In this document: piece by piece, positions 9,013 to 17,638 of the stretch
Layout of the letters: each line of letters opens with the position of its first letter
How positions within the stretch are numbered: the first letter of the stretch is position 1
Source of the DNA: Microbulbifer sp. A4B17
GTDB taxonomy: Bacteria; Pseudomonadota; Gammaproteobacteria; Pseudomonadales; Cellvibrionaceae
Reading direction: 5' to 3'
Assembly (NCBI RefSeq): GCF_003076275.1
Contig: NZ_CP029064.1
Coordinates: 4,568,001 to 4,632,000 of the forward strand
DNA: 64,000 bases
Notes under the pieces: generated by a model
The model's input: the letters and a program-made list of their open reading frames with translations, nothing else
Database searches by the model: none
Told to the model about the DNA's origin: nothing
Program-made: the position numbers and the translations under genes

Positions 9013-9670
9013 TTTGAGCCAGAGCGAGCCGTTTGCCAGTGGTGGCAATCGCTTTTGCTACCGACACCCGGAACGACCAGAAATCTGTATCAAGGTGATG
9101 CGGCCCGGGCGAACAGCAGAGCTGTTGGGGCGGGCACCCTGGTACAAGACCTGGCGGGGAGAATCTTATTTTGACGATAACCTTCGCGAGCAGGAAGGCT
9201 ATAGCCAAAGGGCTATAGACAGAAACCGAGACGGTCTTTGGCAACATTTGCCGCGATGGTACGGAATACAAGAAACCAACTTAGGTCCCGCAGCTGTCAC
9301 CGACATGATCCTTGACAGTGATGGCAACCCAGCGGCCACTCTCCGCCAATACCTGAACAAATATGGTCTCAATGCCGAAGTACGCGCATCTTTACAGCGT
9401 TTTTCCGAGTGGCTTCTCGAATATGAAGTACTCACCAAGAACCTTATTGCTCATAATCTGGTATTGAGAAAAGAGCAGGGGAAGCTGCAAACTTACTTGA
9501 TTGATGGGCTGGGCTGCGCTTCTTTCCTACCCCTGCCACAAATTTCCAGCTACTTTGCAAAACGCTATATCCGCCGCCGTATTGAGCGTATGTGGCTGAG
9601 AGTCGAGTGGGAAATCTCCGATAAAGAAACACCTTGGCGAAAATTTGAGGCCGAGGGGCTTAAACGCTAG
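9005..9670 (+). CDS. yrbL: YrbL-family protein kinase-fold protein
   Basis: Member of the PhoP-regulatory-network YrbL family, whose E. coli member is 210 residues and of unknown activity. From the GTG at 9005, which overlaps the GT4 stop by 8 bases and has GGAG upstream, the product is 221 residues. A reading frame running further upstream to 8840 lies within the GT4 gene and adds no family-like sequence. The start V-I-D-L-S-x-S-E-P-F-A-S-G-G-N-R-F-C-Y resembles a kinase glycine-rich loop, followed by I-C-I-K-V with a candidate ATP-binding lysine, and later H-N-L-V-L and L-I-D-G-L-G resembling the catalytic and metal-binding segments. Sitting inside an LPS-core operon, a role as a small-molecule or core-sugar kinase is an inference, not shown. 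Confidence 0.8.
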   Translation: MIDLSQSEPFASGGNRFCYRHPERPEICIKVMRPGRTAELLGRAPWYKTWRGESYFDDNLREQEGYSQRAIDRNRDGLWQHLPRWYGIQETNLGPAAVTDMILDSDGNPAATLRQYLNKYGLNAEVRASLQRFSEWLLEYEVLTKNLIAHNLVLRKEQGKLQTYLIDGLGCASFLPLPQISSYFAKRYIRRRIERMWLRVEWEISDKETPWRKFEAEGLKR

Positions 9671-10554
9671 CGACTGGGCAATCCCGATCGGCGCAGCAAC
9701 GCCTGAGCACACAGCAGATACTGATCCAAGGGCTTGCGCTGACCTTTACCCCTCATCTCAAACTTTTCGCTGACTAACCCCTGGTCCAAAAGCCGCAAAA
9801 CCGCTGAGCGCACCTTATTTGACTTGCTGCGGCTCGGAACCCGAATTACACCGACCTGGGCCCGACTTTGCAGGGACTCGAACAGCATAGAGATACTGTC
9901 CTCAGTGACCCAGATTCTCTCTGCTAGTGACAACTGTTCCTGAAGCCAACCCGCCGGGCAAGAGTGCCAATCAACCAGTTCAGCACCACTTCTCCCCAGT
10001 TGCGCCATTGCTCCTTTCGGGGTTCTGCGGCTATTAGAAATACACCAGTTCAAGGGTTGGGCCAATAAACTCTCAACCTGTTCCCGAATTGAAACCGAGT
10101 CCCAACTGTAATGCTTGCTGGGCCCTCCCAATAAAATTAGCCCTCTTCCAGGCTGCAACGCTTCACCCTGAAGCGGCTCAGTAAGGGCACCCTGACTCAC
10201 AATAACATTGGGTAGGGGCGGGGGGCGGTCGTGTTCGGGAACAATGGCAAAATCAAACCAGCTATAGGGTAACAAGGGACGATTAATTGCTACCGCACGA
10301 CCGCCAAATTGGCAGCGGGCAGATAGCATGGGAAGGCGACTGCGGCGACCCGTGCCAATCAGGAAGTCGGGAGCTGGCAGCCCTTTCAGCACCTTTCCCG
10401 GCTTTAGAGCAATGCGGCTGACGGTGTACTCTGGGGGGATATCAAAAGCCTGTACCTCCCCGGCATAGCTCCTCCGCAACCCTTCAATCAGAGCAGCGCT
10501 CTGCTTTTCATGAGCCCGATTGCCATCTAGAAAACGCCAAACAGTAAGTTGCAA
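9667..10554 (-). CDS. ELM1-family (DUF1022) protein
   Basis: A 295-residue member of the family named after plant mitochondrial-fission protein ELM1, which is common in bacteria next to lipid A and LPS core genes; its bacterial function is unknown. Recognisable features are the N-terminal W-R-F-L-D-G-N-R-A-H-E-K-Q, the I-G-T-G-R-R-S segment, the L-L-G-G-P-S-K-H-Y loop, and the late V-T-E-D-S-I-S-M-L-F-E motif, which looks like a GT-B donor site. It converges on the YrbL-like gene with a 4-base overlap of stops. The setting suggests a glycosyltransferase-like envelope role; this is inference. Confidence 0.85.
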   Translation of the reverse strand: MQLTVWRFLDGNRAHEKQSAALIEGLRRSYAGEVQAFDIPPEYTVSRIALKPGKVLKGLPAPDFLIGTGRRSRLPMLSARCQFGGRAVAINRPLLPYSWFDFAIVPEHDRPPPLPNVIVSQGALTEPLQGEALQPGRGLILLGGPSKHYSWDSVSIREQVESLLAQPLNWCISNSRRTPKGAMAQLGRSGAELVDWHSCPAGWLQEQLSLAERIWVTEDSISMLFESLQSRAQVGVIRVPSRSKSNKVRSAVLRLLDQGLVSEKFEMRGKGQRKPLDQYLLCAQALLRRSGLPSR

Positions 10555-10914
10555 TATAGAACCCTAAACTACTAAAACATCGGTGATAACACTCAGTGTA
10601 CCTAGCACAAGCCAGTGAGACCACTGTGACAAGGCTATGGGAGCCCTGAAACATCCAGTATACTGGCGGCTGTACCCATGCAGACTGCTCCAGAAGGTGT
10701 CCCCAGGTAAATACGCATCCCCAGGAGACAGGAGAACTGTTAAAGCGCTCAGCCAAAGCAGAAGTCCAATTTACAATGTGTGAAGACCCACAATTATCAC
10801 CAAAAACCAAAGTTTGAGCGCTCATGGACAACAGACTTTTATATAGTACCCACCCATACAGCCTATTTCTGCGCTCCTAATACAACCTTTTCTACATGGC
10901 CGATAGTTGCACCT
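10555..10914. promoter_or_regulatory. Divergent region between ELM1-like and O-antigen-ligase-like genes
   Basis: About 360 bases without a supported gene if the ligase starts at 10915. A frame open to 10780 upstream of the ligase reads as non-membrane sequence unlike the family. Promoters for both neighbours must lie here; I see no distinctive operator or RNA. Confidence 0.35.
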
Positions 10915-12198
10915 ATGTCTGAACTTGGAAGTACTCTGAACAAACTCTCCCAGCCCGTTTACCGCCAGCAAAGTTCATTATGGATTTCAGGCCTGCTCAA
11001 ATGGGCCTTTTTGGGATTATTTCTACTGGTGTGTGGCTTCTACGTTTTCCCCAAAGTTTCAGGGGTACAAACCAGCTTCTACCTGAGTTTATTGCCCGCA
11101 GCCCTTCTGCTATTGGCATGGCGAAGAAATTATAATTTTCTGATTTCCTGGCAATTCATAGCCTTTTGCAGCCTCCCTATCGTTCTGGCGCTATCAACAC
11201 TGTGGGCCTCACCGGAGACCGCGGACGTTTATAGGCAGCCTGATTACTACTGGAAACTGGTGTTCTACCTAGCCCTATTTTACTGCGCTACTTTCTTCCT
11301 GCTGGAGCATTACGGTGACACCATCCTTCACCAGCTTTTACTCACACTTATTGTGATTGGACTGCTTTCCGGTATCGCCTCGCTAACTACCTATTTTTTC
11401 CATGGTGGCCTACAGAGCCTGCACCGTATCGGGGGTATCTCCTTAGAGGGCAATATAGATAAAACAGGAATGCTGTTCGGCTTCCACGCCCTATTCTGTT
11501 GCTATGGCCTCTACCAGAAGCCTCGCCTTTGGCGCTGGCTATCAGGAATTGGGTTACTCACTTCCTGTATTTATATTGTGCTTTCACAAACCAAAGTCCC
11601 GATTGTTATGGCAGGCTTTTCAATCTTCCTGATTGTATTCGGCAACCTTTCGCGACTGCTGAAAATATTAGTCGTTGTCGCCATAGTCTGTGTACTGCCA
11701 CTAGCTTACTTTACCTTGTATGGTGACTTGCCCCTCCTGCATCGGGGTAGCGCCTATTCTGTTCGCCTGACACTCTGGCAGAAGACTTTTGAAGAGTTCC
11801 TGCAATCCCCGCTGATTGGCCAGGGGTTGGTTCACAAAAAATTTATTGAGTTAAACAGGATGGTTCCCCATCCTCATAACTTCTTACTGGATATCGCGCG
11901 TTTTAGTGGGCTACTGGGACTGGCGGCTTGTGCCTGGCAGGGGCTTGCAGCCCTGTGGACAGTGAGATCCAAGGAGAGACTTCTCAGTTGGATTCCCGGT
12001 TTGTATTTCACCTGGTTCCTGTTCGGCGTATTGGCAATGTTGACCTACGCCCAACAACCTTTGGCAAAGCCCAATTATATTTGGTTCTTTTACTGGATTC
12101 CGCTGGCTATCCTGTTAGCAAGAAGTAGTCTAGAAAACCAGAGTTCGACCCAACGTAAAACTTTCTTGGAAACTAATCCTGAAAACAGTAACCGCTGA
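10915..12198 (+). CDS. O-antigen ligase / Wzy_C-family polytopic membrane protein
   Basis: Polytopic inner-membrane protein of about 427 residues with roughly eleven hydrophobic segments and a large periplasmic loop containing the conserved P-H-P-H-N-F-L-L-D motif of the Wzy_C superfamily. WaaL members use this loop to move glycan from undecaprenyl diphosphate to lipid A core. The ATG at 10915 was chosen because membrane character begins soon after it; no strong Shine-Dalgarno is visible, and a start at 10780 is possible. Its position in the LPS cluster, immediately before ugd, favours a ligase over an O-antigen polymerase, but the two cannot be separated by eye. Confidence 0.8.
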   Translation: MSELGSTLNKLSQPVYRQQSSLWISGLLKWAFLGLFLLVCGFYVFPKVSGVQTSFYLSLLPAALLLLAWRRNYNFLISWQFIAFCSLPIVLALSTLWASPETADVYRQPDYYWKLVFYLALFYCATFFLLEHYGDTILHQLLLTLIVIGLLSGIASLTTYFFHGGLQSLHRIGGISLEGNIDKTGMLFGFHALFCCYGLYQKPRLWRWLSGIGLLTSCIYIVLSQTKVPIVMAGFSIFLIVFGNLSRLLKILVVVAIVCVLPLAYFTLYGDLPLLHRGSAYSVRLTLWQKTFEEFLQSPLIGQGLVHKKFIELNRMVPHPHNFLLDIARFSGLLGLAACAWQGLAALWTVRSKERLLSWIPGLYFTWFLFGVLAMLTYAQQPLAKPNYIWFFYWIPLAILLARSSLENQSSTQRKTFLETNPENSNR

Positions 12199-12215
12199 GA
12201 GATAGAGTCACACTG

Positions 12216-13559
12216 ATGAATGTAACCGTATTTGGCACCGGCTATGTGGGCCTGGTGCAAGCAGCAGTCTTGGCTGAAGCTGGTAATAAAGTAGTTTGTA
12301 TCGATATAGACTCGGACAAGATCGATCGGCTCAAACAGGGCATTATCCCTATTTATGAGCCCGGTCTGGAACCTATGGTGAAAAATAGTATCACCAGAGG
12401 CAATTTATCCTTTTCAACCGATGCCGCTTTCGGCGTAGAGCACGGTGAACTGATTTTTATCGCCGTGGGCACTCCCCCGGATGAAGATGGCTCAGCGGAT
12501 CTTCGCCATGTGTTGACTGTTGCAAGAACCATTGCCAAACACATGGAGTGCAAGAAATACATTATCAACAAGTCCACAGTACCCGTGGGTACTGCCGACA
12601 AAGTGCGGGCCGCTGTTGAGGAAGAGCTTGCCAAACGGAACAAATCCGCCCTGCCGTTCGATATTATTTCCAATCCTGAATTTCTCAAGGAAGGTTCGGC
12701 ACTCAATGATTGTATGCGCCCGGATCGAATTATTATCGGCACCTCCGAAGCAGAATCAGAACAGAAACTTCGCCACCTCTACGCTCCATTCAACCGCAAT
12801 CATGAAAAGATCCTGGTGATGGACGTTAAAAGTGCGGAGCTGACCAAGTATGCCGCCAACTGTATGTTGGCGACCAAAATCAGCTTTATGAACGAAATGG
12901 CAAACATTGCCGATAAAGTCGGCGCTGATATTGAAGCAGTTCGGGCTGGTATCGGCTCAGATCCGCGAGTTGGCTACCAGTTTATTTACGCCGGTATCGG
13001 TTATGGTGGTTCCTGCTTCCCCAAAGATGTAAAAGCCCTGATCTCCTCAGCCCAACAGCTGGGTATTGCGGCAGATATTCTTGCCGCCGTAGAATCTCGC
13101 AACGAGCGCCAAAAACACTATCTCGCCGAAAAAATCCTGCGGCATTTTAAAGGTGATATTCAGGGCAAAACTTTTGCGCTCTGGGGACTCTCTTTCAAAC
13201 CCAATACAGATGATATGCGCGAAGCCCCCAGCCGAGTGCTGTTAGCTCGTCTGTGGGAGCAAGGTGCGAAAGTGCGGGCATTTGACCCAGAGGCTATGGA
13301 GGAGTGCCAGCGAATTTTTGGTGACCGCGAGGAGCTGATCCTGTGCGACTCCAAAACAGAAGCCTTACAGGGCGCCGATGCCTTGATTGTCGCCACCGAA
13401 TGGCAACAATTTAAATCTCTCGATGTAGATGAAGTTAGCGCTTGTCTCAGTGCGCCGGTAGTCTTTGACGGACGCAACCAGTACGAACCTGAGGAAATGC
13501 GTGAGGCAGGCTTTGACTATTACTGCGTAGGACGCCCGGACACCACCAGCTCTTACTAA
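12216..13559 (+). CDS. ugd: UDP-glucose 6-dehydrogenase
   Basis: Oxidises UDP-glucose to UDP-glucuronate with two NAD+, supplying uronic acid for polysaccharide or LPS. The 447-residue protein has the N-terminal Rossmann G-T-G-Y-V-G-L motif at residues 7-13, S-N-P-E-F-L-K-E-G near 150, and the catalytic cysteine in G-Y-G-G-S-C-F-P-K-D near 267. The C-terminal NAD domain contains L-S-F-K-P-N-T-D-D-M-R-E-A-P. It follows the ligase-like gene by 17 bases and probably shares its transcript. A strong hairpin terminator follows. Confidence 0.97.
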   Translation: MNVTVFGTGYVGLVQAAVLAEAGNKVVCIDIDSDKIDRLKQGIIPIYEPGLEPMVKNSITRGNLSFSTDAAFGVEHGELIFIAVGTPPDEDGSADLRHVLTVARTIAKHMECKKYIINKSTVPVGTADKVRAAVEEELAKRNKSALPFDIISNPEFLKEGSALNDCMRPDRIIIGTSEAESEQKLRHLYAPFNRNHEKILVMDVKSAELTKYAANCMLATKISFMNEMANIADKVGADIEAVRAGIGSDPRVGYQFIYAGIGYGGSCFPKDVKALISSAQQLGIAADILAAVESRNERQKHYLAEKILRHFKGDIQGKTFALWGLSFKPNTDDMREAPSRVLLARLWEQGAKVRAFDPEAMEECQRIFGDREELILCDSKTEALQGADALIVATEWQQFKSLDVDEVSACLSAPVVFDGRNQYEPEEMREAGFDYYCVGRPDTTSSY

Positions 13560-13577
13560 GCTAGCCAGTCATAAAAT

Positions 13578-13603
13578 AAAAACCCGGCAGATGCCGGGTT
13601 TTT
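13578..13603. terminator. Bidirectional Rho-independent terminator, ugd / ilvE
   Basis: A-run, AACCCGGC, loop AGAT, GCCGGGTT, T-run: a perfect stem with A/T tails on both sides, placed 18 bases after ugd and just beyond the ilvE stop. It can serve both convergent genes. Confidence 0.9.
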
Positions 13604-13612
13604 ATTTCTTGG

Positions 13613-14566
13613 TCATGCTATTCGCATTTTCACTTCCGCCTGGCCCGCCACATCACTGAGCCAACCCCGATGCGCGGCACTGCGCCCCTGTACCACATCA
13701 AAATAAAGGTTCTGCAAACGCCGGGTGATAGGGCCGCGACGACCGCTGCCGATTGAGCGCCCGTCCAATTCGCTGATCGGCAATACTTCCGCTGCTGTGC
13801 CTGTAAAAAACGCTTCGTCAGCGATATAGACCTCATCTCGGGTTATACGCTTCTCTACAACCCTATAGCCGCACTCCCGTGCCAGCTCAATAACCGTATC
13901 GCGGGTAATACCATCCAGACACGAGGTAAGCTCAGGGGTATATATAATCCCGTCGCTGACGATAAAGACATTTTCCCCGCTACCCTCAGCAACATATCCC
14001 TCCGGGTCCAGCAGCAGCGCTTCTTCGCAACCATTGCGCACCGCCTCCTGTAACGCCAACATCGAGTTTATATAGTTACCGTTGGCTTTAGCCTTACACA
14101 TGCTGATATTCACATGGTGCCGGGTATAAGAGGAGGTATTTACCTTAATTCCCTTTTCCAGAGCCTCGGGGCTCATATAGCTGGGCCATTCCCAGGAAGC
14201 GACAATCACATGAGTTGACAGGTTTTCTGCACGCAATCCCATCCCCTCTGACCCGTAGAATACCATGGGACGCAGATAGGCTTGCTGCAAGTTATTCTCC
14301 CGCACCACCAAACGCTGAGCCTCATTCAGTTCGTCAGCGGTATACGGCATGGGAATATTCATTATTTTCGCGGAGCGAAACAGCCGGCGGGTGTGTTCCT
14401 GTAAACGAAAGATACTGGTACTGCCGTCAGTTTCATAAGCGCGCACACCTTCAAACACCCCCATTCCATAGTGGAGGGTATGAGTGAGTACATGCACTCT
14501 GGCGTCGCGCCAGGGAACTAATTCACCATCAAACCAGATAACGCCGTCGCGGTCGGCAAAAGACAT
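13613..14566 (-). CDS. ilvE: Branched-chain amino acid aminotransferase
   Basis: Fold-type IV PLP aminotransferase that makes the last step of leucine, isoleucine and valine synthesis with glutamate as amino donor. The protein has 317 residues (E. coli 309). It begins with the typical I-W-F-D-G-E-L-V-P-W segment and has H-T-L-H-Y-G-M-G-V-F-E-G-V-R, the PLP lysine at residue 160 in K-A-N-G-N-Y, and E-G-S-G-E-N-V-F. It follows glnE at a distance of 59 bases on the same strand, a pairing conserved in pseudomonads, so one transcript is likely. Confidence 0.96.
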   Translation of the reverse strand: MSFADRDGVIWFDGELVPWRDARVHVLTHTLHYGMGVFEGVRAYETDGSTSIFRLQEHTRRLFRSAKIMNIPMPYTADELNEAQRLVVRENNLQQAYLRPMVFYGSEGMGLRAENLSTHVIVASWEWPSYMSPEALEKGIKVNTSSYTRHHVNISMCKAKANGNYINSMLALQEAVRNGCEEALLLDPEGYVAEGSGENVFIVSDGIIYTPELTSCLDGITRDTVIELARECGYRVVEKRITRDEVYIADEAFFTGTAAEVLPISELDGRSIGSGRRGPITRRLQNLYFDVVQGRSAAHRGWLSDVAGQAEVKMRIA

Positions 14567-14625
14567 GGGTAACTCCTACAAATCCTGAAAAACAGTTTAA
14601 TCGGGCAACAGGTAGAAAACCGGTT

Positions 14626-17478
14626 TTAACCGAGTAATTGCTGCCAGTTTGTTTGAACGGTCTTTCTTTCCGCTGTGAAGTGGTCATCGCTCACAATCCC
14701 TGGCAGTTGTTGTAGTGCCAGGCGATGACCTTCAGATCGGTAGGCTTTGTAGGCGTCGATCAGATGTCCGGCTTGTTGGGCCGGCATCAGGCCCGCGTCA
14801 ATTAGACTTTCGAGCATGCGGATATTATCGGTATACCACACGATCGAGGGCGAAGTTTTTGCCCAGGCCAGAGCAGCATATTGAACCATAAATTCAATAT
14901 CGACAATACCGCCCTCGCCATGCTTAAGATCAAACTTTTTATCGTTGCTCTTATCGAGGTGCGCACGCATTTTATTGCGCATTTCCACCACCTCATCACG
15001 CAATTTATCGCTCTTTCGCGACTGGCAAAGCAATTTCGTGCGCAACTGCTGAAACGAATCGCAGAGGCGGGGACTGCCGGCGACAGGGCGAGCTCGCACC
15101 AGCGCCTGATGCTCCCAGGTCCAAGCACTTTCCCGCTGGTACTTTTCGAAGGCAGCGAGTGAAGTCACCAAGAGTCCAGAGTTACCAGAGGGGCGCAATC
15201 TTGTATCCACCTCATATAGAGGTCCGCTCAGTGTACGGGTTTGCAATATGTGGATAAGTCTCTGAGCCAATCGGGTAAAAAAGCTCAGGTTATCAATACT
15301 GGTCTTGCCGTCGGTAACCTGCATCCCATCCGCATCGTGGACAAAAACAATATCCAAATCAGAACCGTGGGCCAACTCCAATCCCCCCAGCTTTCCATAG
15401 GCGATAATGGCAAAGCGCATATCCTCCATTGAGGCTCCCGCCGGCATACCGTATTTATCCACCATTTGCGCCCAGGCAAGTTGCAGCGACTGCTGTAATA
15501 TCACCTCTGCCAGCCAAGTGAGGGAATCACTGACCTTCATCAGTGGCAAAGCACCGCTGACCTCTTGTGCTGCAATACGCAGACTTTGACTCTGCTTGAA
15601 ATATCGCAGCGCCTCCATTTGTAATTCCAGGTCCTCTGGGTCAATCCGCAACAACTCGAGACGCAATTCATTAGCAATATCTGCAGCATTAGAAGGAGCC
15701 AGTAACCTGCGGGAATCCAGTAATTCATCCAGTAAAATAGGATGGCGGGCCAGTTGCTCAGCAATCCAGGGACTGGCACTACACAGGCGTACCAGCTGGT
15801 TGAGCACTGGGGGATTTTCGTTAATCAGAACGAGATAGGCACTGCGACGGAGTATTGAGCGCACTAGAGGTAAAACTCGGGTGAGAACTAAAAGGGGATC
15901 TTCCTGAAGCCCCGCTGCAGCCAGTAACGTGGGCATAAACTGATCGAGGCGCGCGCGCGAAGAGGCGGGCAGTGCAGCAACCATAGCCGACTGGCCCAGC
16001 TCTTTTAAGTGCTCAAGCGACTGTTGGGGCGGGAGAAATCCGGCACTTTCCAAAGTCTGCAAGTTTTCTTCATCCGCTGTTTTATCACCGCAGCTAGCCC
16101 ACAGCCCCTGCCACTCCTCAGCCACACTGGGGGCAGCCATCTCCTCTGGCGGTGCGATCACCGTATCGAACTCCCGTTCCACAAGTGAGCGCACGGCTGT
16201 TAGTTCACCCTCCAGCTGCATCCAATTGCTGCGACCCAAGGCAAATGCCAACTTCTCTCTTTCCCCCTCCTCGGCTGGGAGTGCCTGGGTCTGTTGATCT
16301 CGATAGGCCTGGAGAGCGTGCTCAACCCTCCGCAATAACAGATAACTATTTGTCAGTTCGGTGGCTACACCCGGCTCAACATGACCATCACTTTCCAAAA
16401 GGGGCAACAGCTTGAGTAGACTGCGCTCGCGCAATGCGGGCTCCCTTCCACCACGAATTAACTGGAAAGCCTGAGCGATAAATTCCAGCTCGCGAATGCC
16501 ACCCCGTCCCAGTTTGATATTGTCCGTCAAGCCACGCGCACGCACCTGACGCTGTATCAGTACTTTCATTTCACGCAAAGCATCGATAGCACTGAAGTCG
16601 ATATAGCGACGATAGGTAAATGGACGCAACAGCTCCATCAACTCCTCAGCAAACACCTTACTCCCGGCAACAGGGCGGGCTTTCACCATGGCGTAGCGCT
16701 CCCATTCACGCCCTTGGGTCTGGTAATAATCTTCCAGTGCGGCGAAATGGCTCACCAGGGGCCCACTGTCACCATAAGGGCGCAGTCGCATATCCACGCG
16801 GAAAACAAAGCCGTCAGAATTAATAGTGTCCAGGGATTTAATCAAGCGCTGCCCTAGCTTCTGGAAAAACTGCTGATTCTCTACACACTTTTCACCGTCG
16901 GTATAGCCGGGCTCCGGGTAGGCAAAAATCAGGTCAATATCCGATGACAGATTGAGTTCACGGGCACCCAATTTACCCATCCCCAGAACCACCATCGACT
17001 GAATAACTCCCTCCCTGCTGCGGGGTTCGCCATAGCGTTCAACCAGCTTGGTATGGTGCCACTGCATCGCGGTGCGAATAGATAACTCAGCCAATTCGCT
17101 CAGCCGCAGGCATACCTGGGGAATATCCCACTGCTCTGCAAAGTCGCGAAATATGACCTCAGCCGTTACCCGATTGCGCAGTAAGCGCAATTGAAGATCT
17201 AAATCCTCATTACTTTTGATATCGGGCAAAGAGAGCCCGAGGTCTTGATTGTGCAACAGGTCACGCAAAAGCTCAGGGCGACGGCAGCACTGCTGATAAA
17301 AGAACTCTGAACCAATCAGGCTTCGAGCCACTCCGTGAGCGAGCAGTGAGTCTGCCAGTAAACTCTCCACCTCAACAACAAGAGCGACCTCCGCCTGTTC
17401 ACACCAATCATTCCACAGTGACTGGAGCTGGGTGCGAATGGGTGCTGGGCACTGGACACTGTCGAACATGAAGGTCAA
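14626..17478 (-). CDS. glnE: Bifunctional glutamine synthetase adenylyltransferase/deadenylase
   Basis: Controls glutamine synthetase by attaching and removing AMP in response to PII and glutamine. The 950-residue protein (E. coli 946) has both nucleotidyltransferase domains: an N-terminal deadenylase copy with G-M-G-K-L-G-A-R-E-L-N-L-S-S-D-I-D near residue 165, and a C-terminal adenylylase copy with Y-G-K-L-G-G-L-E-L-A-H-G-S-D-L-D near 700. Each is followed by a helical PII-uridylyl-like region (G-R-G-G-I-R-E-L-E-F and G-E-G-G-I-V-D-I-E-F). Full-length and apparently intact. It is first in a two-gene unit with ilvE. Confidence 0.97.
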   Translation of the reverse strand: MTFMFDSVQCPAPIRTQLQSLWNDWCEQAEVALVVEVESLLADSLLAHGVARSLIGSEFFYQQCCRRPELLRDLLHNQDLGLSLPDIKSNEDLDLQLRLLRNRVTAEVIFRDFAEQWDIPQVCLRLSELAELSIRTAMQWHHTKLVERYGEPRSREGVIQSMVVLGMGKLGARELNLSSDIDLIFAYPEPGYTDGEKCVENQQFFQKLGQRLIKSLDTINSDGFVFRVDMRLRPYGDSGPLVSHFAALEDYYQTQGREWERYAMVKARPVAGSKVFAEELMELLRPFTYRRYIDFSAIDALREMKVLIQRQVRARGLTDNIKLGRGGIRELEFIAQAFQLIRGGREPALRERSLLKLLPLLESDGHVEPGVATELTNSYLLLRRVEHALQAYRDQQTQALPAEEGEREKLAFALGRSNWMQLEGELTAVRSLVEREFDTVIAPPEEMAAPSVAEEWQGLWASCGDKTADEENLQTLESAGFLPPQQSLEHLKELGQSAMVAALPASSRARLDQFMPTLLAAAGLQEDPLLVLTRVLPLVRSILRRSAYLVLINENPPVLNQLVRLCSASPWIAEQLARHPILLDELLDSRRLLAPSNAADIANELRLELLRIDPEDLELQMEALRYFKQSQSLRIAAQEVSGALPLMKVSDSLTWLAEVILQQSLQLAWAQMVDKYGMPAGASMEDMRFAIIAYGKLGGLELAHGSDLDIVFVHDADGMQVTDGKTSIDNLSFFTRLAQRLIHILQTRTLSGPLYEVDTRLRPSGNSGLLVTSLAAFEKYQRESAWTWEHQALVRARPVAGSPRLCDSFQQLRTKLLCQSRKSDKLRDEVVEMRNKMRAHLDKSNDKKFDLKHGEGGIVDIEFMVQYAALAWAKTSPSIVWYTDNIRMLESLIDAGLMPAQQAGHLIDAYKAYRSEGHRLALQQLPGIVSDDHFTAERKTVQTNWQQLLG

Positions 17479-17638
17479 TCCTTGGAGCTGATATCAGTGG
17501 GCAATTCTGTTTAGCTGCCGGTATTCCGGCAGCTAGCGATGAAAGCGAATGATTATATGTGGGAGAGCAAACCAATTTCTTGAGCTGTTACATCAGCTCC
17601 ACCACTTTCAGGCAGTCGAATCAGAGAAACCATTAAAA

